The translations under genes and the position numbers were made by a program. A DNA stretch of 64,000 nt from Opisthorchis felineus. Its lineage: Eukaryota; Platyhelminthes; Trematoda; Opisthorchiida; Opisthorchiidae. Below, piece by piece: positions 57,481 through 64,000 of this stretch (positions are counted from its first letter, which is position 1; the number at the start of each line of letters is the position of its first letter). Under the pieces are notes generated by a model, which was not told the origin of the DNA, searched no databases, and worked only from the letters and a program-made list of their open reading frames with translations. The DNA is taken from contig SJOL01008635.1 of the NCBI GenBank assembly GCA_004794785.1, positions 667,192 through 731,191 on the forward strand, written 5' to 3'.

Positions 57481-60400
57481 TGATCAAACCCACCGCGTCT
57501 ATGGTTTACAGCTTTTTCTTAACTGCGGCAGCCCTACAGACAACCAAATTGAGTGATGTTTGTGGTGAGGGTAGCCCCACGGGTACATTAAGTGTGCACT
57601 GGTGAACTTCATACCCAAACCACAACCTCTATGCTAAATAGGGTCTGCTGTACTGAAACAAGCTTTGAATTCAAAAGACATGTCAGCAACAAGTGCTCAC
57701 CCTGACGTCGGGGTCCGCTGCGAGAGCCACATACCCGATGGTCAGTCAAAGAGAACGTCACTTTCCCCTCACGAGGCAGCCGTTTCAAAACCAATCGCGG
57801 GAGACCCTTATGAAAAGCGGGAACCGACCATTTATCATTACCGTGGTTGTGCCTAAATTCATTTTTGTTTGGATCTCCTAAAAGAACTCTTGATAGCCGT
57901 AGAGCTCTTCATTGAAACCACGCTGGATTCAGTAACTGCACACAAAACGATATGTACTACCTTGACTTCCGCTGTCATCAGCCGTTTGCCCCAACCTCGC
58001 GGGCTCAATGTTAATTGGACTCCCACTCCAGACCCAACCATATAGCCTACCCCCTCTGTATCCATAGGCCTTAAGCACTATGTCTGAACTACTACCCAGT
58101 GTTCGCTCACCCCGCGGACTTGCGTCTGACAGGCAAAACCTTGGGGAAAAGTGATTTTAGGACATATCCACTATAGGTAGCTTTCAACAGCCTGGCAGTC
58201 CACGGGGTTCGTCACTCCATATGAGCACCAAAAATTGTAGAGAATGGCGCTCGTGCAAATGCAGTCCAATCTGCGACTTTGGCCCCGAGCGAAAGCGTTT
58301 TCAGATGCCGCATAACCTCGAAGTTTCGGCGGCTTTGCCGGTTGTGCCTTCGTCAGCAAGTTCGACATCAAGCAAATATGCTGCATGCCGGACTCTTCAT
58401 AATTTATTCGGCAATCTAAAAAGCAGTACGCACTGTGTCCACCTGTACGTCCTCCTAATCCTACTAGGCGACCCCGCCTTGTAAGGGCACTAGGCGACCG
58501 AGGCCACTTTCTCGGCAATTCCGAAAGCAGTGAATGACATCAAGTCCGAGCCTTGCAAAGTCCCACTGAGATTTTTCGGTCGTGCAATCAATGCAGCCGG
58601 AATCCGTTTGTCCATTCCCGAGGACTGATAATGCACTCTCCTGTGCCGACAAAGCAACCNCGTATTCAAACAAAAAGCGTTTATGGAATTGATGAGATAC
58701 GTAACGTTATAATGAAAGCAAAAGAAAGGTACAAAGCACCACACTGCTCAAGAGGCGGCGACAGCAGCCTTAGTAGATCCGCAATCTCCCCTTAACTATT
58801 ACTCTCTTGAGATTCCTTGATCGTTGTTCCACCGTACTTGTATCGACAGTATTTTAGGCGTTGGCTCAACAGGAAGTTTCGCTAGGGTCTCAGTCCACCT
58901 AACCTATCTACTAAGTTCGCACATCTGAGTTGCCAAATGGCCCGTTTCGTGGCTATGTTGCCTCACTGTCTACTTTCCTCCCATTTACAACGGCGTACAC
59001 TGAAGACTGTCTGAAGAGGTCCCACCACCCCCTCTTCAAACCGGCCGGGTCCGGCTACACGCAACTAGTTGGTTGCCTTCGGACACATAGAACGATTTTC
59101 AAAGCAAAACGATATCAAACCGGGTCCACTCGAAATCACGGACCCATTGCCATAACTGAGCCGCCTAAAGTACATTACTATTAGATGCATGCTGCCATAT
59201 ATCTATTACCATGCGCCCTGGTCCCATACATGTAGGGTGGTGTTATAAAGCTCCTTAAAGAAGCGAAATTTTTTACCCCTTTCCTCGTGTTCTTCCCTCC
59301 GGCGGCCGTTATCAGGGCATTCACTACCATGAATTTCTTACCCTCTCCAAGACACTTACTAATCTCCACCCTGACTAACAAAGTTTCAGGACTTATTTCC
59401 ATTGTAAGATTTTCTACGTTAGCCCAGCCAATTTTTAATTTTGCTTTCAGACCTACAGACAGGCCCTGTTGCTCAGGACGATCTACTCCTCTTCACAGTC
59501 CCTCTTACATGACATCTTCAAACTTGCGTTTATCCTAAACAAATCTGCCTTGTTTTGCTTTCTTATCCCCTTTTATTTCCTGAACACAAACAACGCATTT
59601 CTGCGAACATCTTGGCCTGCAAGCACAGGCACAGCAAGCGCTCAATTTCGAGAAAAACATCATTTCATTCATCCTGGCGAGCGTTTCTCCGTTCAAATTA
59701 TTTGAACCCAGCACTTGATTTGCCAGTTTTTTTGTAGAAAACATTTGTAGAAACATTACTAAACATTTGGATTTGCTTACGCAGTCAAGCAGACCACCCG
59801 AAATGATATCAAACTAAGTTAAACTCATGCCAGCCTGTCAGGGTTGGAGGTGAACCCGGTTATACGAGAGTTGTCCGGGCTACGAAGGTGCGATGTAGGT
59901 AAACGACAGCAAAAGGTACCATGGATGAAAACAACATCTACGGCTAATTCCTTGCTGTCCAGTTTCTCTAGAACGTGGGTAAACAATTTTACAATAATCA
60001 AGGACAGCGTCGTTAGTTTGGAGGAATTTTGAGGAGTTGGGAATGGCTTTTGTGCCTAGGAAGAATAGAAAGAGTTGGCCCAGGCTCTTGAATGTCGGAG
60101 CTCATTCCAGAAGAGTGACACACGTATGCGAGTGTGACGTCCGGAGTGCCTGACGCGCTTCGGGTAGGGATCAATTAGGGTATTGCCACATAAGTACTTG
60201 TTGTGAAAAAGATAAAAATAGTTGAAGCAGCTGTAAAGTGAGAGTTTGCGGTGCAAGTGAAGTCAATCTATGCTGAACAACCTAAAAGCAATTTGCGGCT
60301 GATTTATCCTCACTGGGAAACATCAACAGAAGGTATCCGAGGGGACTCCAGAGGATTTCATTATCCCCAGTAAAGATGAAACATCTTCGCATTGTTTCTC

Positions 60401-61099
60401 ACCCTCTCAACAGAGATAGGCATTAGTTTTAGCCTGACATTTTGATTGAAAACCTTCCACTCTCCTCATTTTACCAAGAAGATCTGGTCGTGGATGAAAC
60501 AGACGCTTTATAAAAAACATTTTTGGTGGCCCAATGCTGAGCCTTCTCCAGGAGCATTTCATTACGCTGAAGACGGAAAATCCTTTCCTGGGCGGACAGT
60601 ACTAATAAAGTCAAACAGAAATTGGGTGAGCCTCTCAAAACATATAGGGATCAATGAGTGAGATAAAATGACGTATCAGGCTTACCGTCTCTGTAACCCT
60701 CATGGGATGCAAAGCTGTACAAATAAAAAAGATCCATGGAAATCCAGTCACCGAAATTCGTCGTAAAAGACTGAGGACCGAAAGTGTAAGTGGGTGAGGA
60801 AGTGAGTGGCAGAAATTTACGCGCACCGCTATTCATTGCTATTGGCAGCAGCTTTGGTGTACTCATTTTGGAGAAACTAGCCTCGGCAGCAAAAGAACCA
60901 ACAAGAGTACACAGGGTGCTGCAAACATTCAAAACGGAGTCAAAATCACTTATACAGCGGGTCATATTTAATATGTACGCGGAGACAATATTCTGGCAGT
61001 ACGGACGCACCTTGGACGGGCTACTGACAGCAGGCATTCAACGGGTGTTGGAACGTGACTGACTGCTAAGTCCACAATTTCGGACAGTGAGAGCTTGCC
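57481..61099. other. Anonymous stretch with no recognised gene
   Basis: Short frames only, including 58171-58518 (minus, 115 codons) and 60790-61062 (plus), none recognised. Position 58660 is N. The word at 60257-60293 is shared with 28420-28456. The 3' part of the gypsy element or an LTR could lie around 60.6-61.1 kb but I cannot show it. Confidence 0.4.
58660..58660. other. Single ambiguous base
   Basis: One N in otherwise determined sequence. It leaves one undetermined residue in frames crossing it. Confidence 0.99.
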
Positions 61100-61639
61100 C
61101 TGAAAACGGATCAGTATAGGACCTGGTCTTCTGGCCATTCGCAGGCCCTATGTCCACAGAAGAGGCTTACCGTGGGCGGAAGGGCTATTTTGGTGGGGGA
61201 TTCCGGCTATCATCCCCTTGAATATTTGTCGGAGCAGCTTCGAAGTCGGGGGTTCCCTCGCACTGGCCTCACTGATTTGTGGATTCTGACGGCAGCCAAA
61301 ATGCCTGCTCGGGCAGAGCCTCCGATTGATTTTCCACAGCGCTATCAAGATAAAGGAGAGCCTCCCAGGATCCAACTCACTAGGTCCGGGAAAAGGCGCC
61401 GGGCAACTGGTGGAGGTTGGTCTGTAAGATGGATCCATCTGGTTGTGCCAACCTGAACCCCCTACAGCACTTTGCCCCGCCGGCTAGTGATGCTCCCTGG
61501 AATCCACTTAGGGGTTCTGCCGCTGCAGTCACAAACCAACTCTCCAGTCATCCCTGAAGCAGCGCCAGTTCGCGCCATGTGGACGGTTGAACTGTACTTC
61601 TATCCTCATGTTTAGGTGACTCCGATTTTCCTGTCGGTC

Positions 61640-62170
61640 ACACTACATTGGACGAATTGGGCTTTGGCGTCGCTCAACATTCCAGCAGGAATCTTCGCAT
61701 AATCACCTTCTCTGGTCCTTCATCCTTGGAATTCAGAAGTACGCACTTCAGGATGTCAACGAAGCTCTACGCCTGGCCGTTCGACTGTGAAAGAAACGGT
61801 GGCCGGTGGACATACCATCGACAAAACTCTACGAATGTCGGCAACGTTACCCGGCAGCCATTGCCGGATACAATCATCCCCATGGTTCCTAAGCGACTGA
61901 ACAATCGTCGAGGCTCCGTGGTTGGAGTGGCGGTTGTTGGGCTATTCACTAGAAGAATTTCTGCCCAGTTTCTTTAGGCATCGACTTCGACCAAAAAGTG
62001 CTGACCGCCAACAAGACCTGAATAGTCGATGTGAAGACGAAACCAGGGCTCAGTGGGCTGCAGCGGGTCAGTCAGCCGCACCATCCACTGCGTAACCCGA
62101 GAGTCCATCAAAGGCCAGTGGAGCGAGGGCCTGCTTTCTGATTTTGTCCAGGCGCCATTTGCGGAAATGA
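61640..62170 (-). pseudogene. Gypsy integrase pseudogene
   Basis: LHIDYSGLVGGQHFLVEVDA (about 62035-61975) carries the first catalytic Asp. PRRLFSRLGTMGMIVSGNG (about 61910-61850) corresponds to RRLFSRFGxPxxIVSDNG, with the second Asp changed to Gly. SQSNGQA at about 61770 is followed by a TAG stop where the catalytic Glu codon (QAER) should be. Two of the three DDE residues are therefore gone. Confidence 0.85.
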
Positions 62171-62191
62171 TTCAGTACGGCTGGCTGCACT

Positions 62192-62590
62192 TTATTCACA
62201 TAGGTACGCGTTCTGGAAATAAATGGCGTCCGTCGACTGGTGATAGTGTATCACGCCGGTGGAAGACGAATCATTCGGTGGGCAGGTGCATGGCCGTTGA
62301 ATGCAACGGTACCTGATGACCTGCTGCAGCGCAAAAACTTGGTCGTCAGCCTGGTAGGCAATCTCAACAGTCACTGGGAGGTAGCGTACGGCCTCCGAAA
62401 CCGAGCGGTCCGGCCCCGGCTCCAAGGCAATTGTTGCAACTGCAGCGCTCTTTGTTTGTGGCCCTCTTGAGTCACTGGGACACAACAGTGTGTCGGCCTG
62501 TCTGAGGCTAGTGGTGGACAGGCACCTGATCCTGAAGCCACAACCTAGAGGCAGGGTGGCCCGTCGTTGGAGACGGTTGGTGGTATACAC
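62192..62590 (-). pseudogene. Gypsy RNase H end to integrase zinc-finger linker
   Basis: YTTNRLQRRATLPLGCGFRI and the following STTSLRQADTLLC match the VYTANRLQRWA..LLGYDF...ISTxxFGxADALSR segment that ends gypsy RNase H. The rest, about 80 codons, should be the linker to the HHCC integrase finger but is too decayed to read the zinc ligands. Confidence 0.75.
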
Positions 62591-62670
62591 AAGAATCTTA
62601 TAGTGATACTGATGTTCACTCCCAGCTGGTAGGCGGCATGTCGTCAGACATGATCCGTTGTCGGGACAAA

Positions 62671-63062
62671 CTAACGGCTGTAGAGGATTTTGCGAAACCT
62701 TTTGACGTTTAACGCCATTGCGAAATCTTCCTTTTCTGTCTGACCGTAGTTGAGCACGGCTGGTGTAAGGGATCTTGCCACAGATGTAATGTCTTTCTGG
62801 CCGGTGTTGGAAAATACATGCGAAATCAATGCCCTAGTTCCGTTGCCACAACCAGTCGCAGTAACGGATCGTAGTGGGCAAGATGCAAATAGGAAATCTT
62901 TATGGATTTGACGGATTTGGAGGCACGTTGGCATTCTTCTGACCAAGTCCACCTGTGGTCCCTGGTAAGCGGCTGGTTCTGTGGGCTTCGAGAGCTTAGC
63001 ATAGCAAGCAGAAAGGAACCGTAATGACTGACAAGGTTAATGAAGAACCTGATGGACCCCAA
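62671..63062 (-). pseudogene. Gypsy RT connection and RNase H pseudogene
   Basis: Two overlapping frames join as one domain: VSHYGSFLLAM...DHRWTWSEECQRA (connection) followed by LLRLVVAT, then GNGTRALISHVF, RSLTPAVLNYGQTEKE and VKRFRKILYSR. These match gypsy RNase H (VAADASxxGxGAVISH, RxLTxxExNYGQxEKE, VxRFxxxLYGR). The catalytic Asp expected after VA/TA is replaced (ATGCG for AADAS). Confidence 0.82.
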
Positions 63063-63884
63063 TCATGTGGGGGCTGCCATGGGCTTGGTGGCATCCCTGT
63101 TCGCAGGGTCTGGTCAGTGGTCGTGGTCACCGGCTTCTAATTAATCCCATATGTTTCGGGTACCATTGACACCCGTAAGGCCCGTTATTACAGTCGATGA
63201 AGCGTTTGCGCCCCGTCTTCTTTTTTGGGAATGCAACCCGATCCTGCGGCAATAACTGACAAGAAGAAACAAGCCTAGGTGCCATTGGCCTTCAAGTCTT
63301 TATGAACCCATACATCTCTATGTACCCCCTGATATTCGCCAGCAACCGAAGGTTCCCTCGTGTACCATCTAGGATTCCTCCGCAGTCTTCGATAAAATAT
63401 AACCCCATTACTGAGCCGATTTGAGCCGTAAGTAGGCGCTGCGCCCTCCTTCTTTTGATGGGAGCCCCGAACTGAACACGAACTGAACACACAAGTTGAG
63501 CTGGCCGTAAAAAAGTTTGTGGAAAAAACTTGTCCCAATACACGGCACTCAGGCTACCCACGCGGCCAATGAAGCCGTATATCCGTCAATGGATGCTGCT
63601 GTGGACCAAAGGTTAGTCTATTGGAACATGATACAGTACAAAATATAAATAGTTCACTGATTTTCCAAAATAATAAAGCTTCCGGGGACCCTCAAATTTG
63701 TGGAAACCCGACAAACCGCCACGCTTCAACGCGATCTACGTAGGGTAGCACACGAGAGCGACTGAAAATGTGGCCCAGGGTAATCTCCACCTACAACTGA
63801 TATTTATCCTCCACGGACTCTTCTAATTCGCCGAAAATAAGAAAAATGTCTAAGCAGGAGGACGTAGTAATCTCAGTTATGAGA

Positions 63885-64000
63885 ATCTTTCACGGATTCA
63901 CGGATTGATACACGGGATCGAGGCTTTCGCCCAAGTTTTCCGGGTCCGTTTTGTTCTTGTCGTTCAGCGGCTGTCGTACACCTGAAAGGCACAAGCGAGA
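63885..64000 (-). mobile_element. 3' end of a second CR1-like LINE copy, running off the window
   Basis: Positions 63890-64000 match 56180-56300 (shared CACGGATTGATACAC, GATCGAGG, TTGTCGTTCAGCGGCTG, AAGGCACAAGCGA). The terminal 8-bp unit AATCCGTG occurs twice in tandem on the minus strand. Coding sequence should continue beyond 64000. Confidence 0.85.

Larger units (their letters stand above)
61100..63560 (-). mobile_element. Ty3/gypsy LTR retrotransposon pol remnant
   Basis: On the minus strand, from 63560 downward: weak RT remnants, the RT-RNase H connection (FFINLVSHYGSFLLAM near 63040), RNase H (about 62950-62670), the NRLQRRATLPLGCGF end of RNase H (62580), integrase (62170-61640), and a post-integrase segment with chromo/GPY-like spacing (about 61600-61400). 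Domain order RT-RH-IN is that of Ty3/gypsy. Many frame changes and catalytic losses make it a fossil. LTRs were not identified, and the lower boundary is approximate. Confidence 0.83.

Overview
This is eukaryotic, repeat-rich DNA with one recognisable host gene. The retroelement coding remnants (RTE-like/CR1-like LINEs, Ty3/gypsy, BEL/Pao) and small tRNA-derived SINEs resemble those of parasitic flatworms. A tapeworm of the Diphyllobothrium/Spirometra/Schistocephalus type is my best guess, but the assignment is inferred from family resemblance only. There are no bacterial operons, CRISPR arrays or intact rRNA genes. One 905-base assembly gap (5372-6276) and one ambiguous base (58660) are present.

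Layout. Positions 1-16.5 kb look gene-poor, with only short chance-like ORFs, a pyrimidine tract and a TA microsatellite. A decayed BEL/Pao retrotransposon (minus strand) lies at 18.8-21.1 kb. From 21 to 34 kb the DNA is mostly anonymous, with SINEs and fragments of a small repeat. The host gene is a UBTD1/UBTD2-type ubiquitin domain-containing protein on the minus strand. Two exons are visible (40777-40541 and 35214-34409), separated by a 5.3 kb intron whose boundaries are best explained as GC-AG. The 5' exon carrying the initiator Met was not found. The intron holds a broken LINE and a structured repeat. From 44 to 55.3 kb there are nested LINE copies, including a nearly complete element (plus, 46.4-50.4 kb) facing a second copy of the same family (minus, 51.7-55.3 kb). 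Two SINE insertions with visible target-site duplications sit inside the second copy. A CR1-like LINE (minus, 56.2-57.5 kb), a Ty3/gypsy pol remnant (minus, 61.1-63.6 kb) and the 3' end of another CR1-like copy (63.9 kb to the window edge) fill the rest.

The most interesting feature is a roughly 300-bp repeat that carries hammerhead-ribozyme cores (CTGATGA, a short hairpin, GAAA, then a UC cleavage site flanked by a complementary stem I). Copies occur at 35.35, 35.65 and 51.14 kb, with decayed copies elsewhere. The hairpin loop of the best copy closely resembles the schistosome Sm-alpha hammerhead, and the very short stem III is like that of retrozyme and Penelope-type hammerheads. One copy is in sense orientation inside the UBTD intron, about 140 nt upstream of the 3' splice site and within the loop of a near-perfect 55-bp inverted repeat. 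A second unusual feature is a 53-bp retro-insertion with a 9-bp target duplication that splits the catalytic YADD codons of the intronic LINE. None of the mobile elements looks capable of autonomous movement: catalytic residues are lost or frames are broken in all of them.
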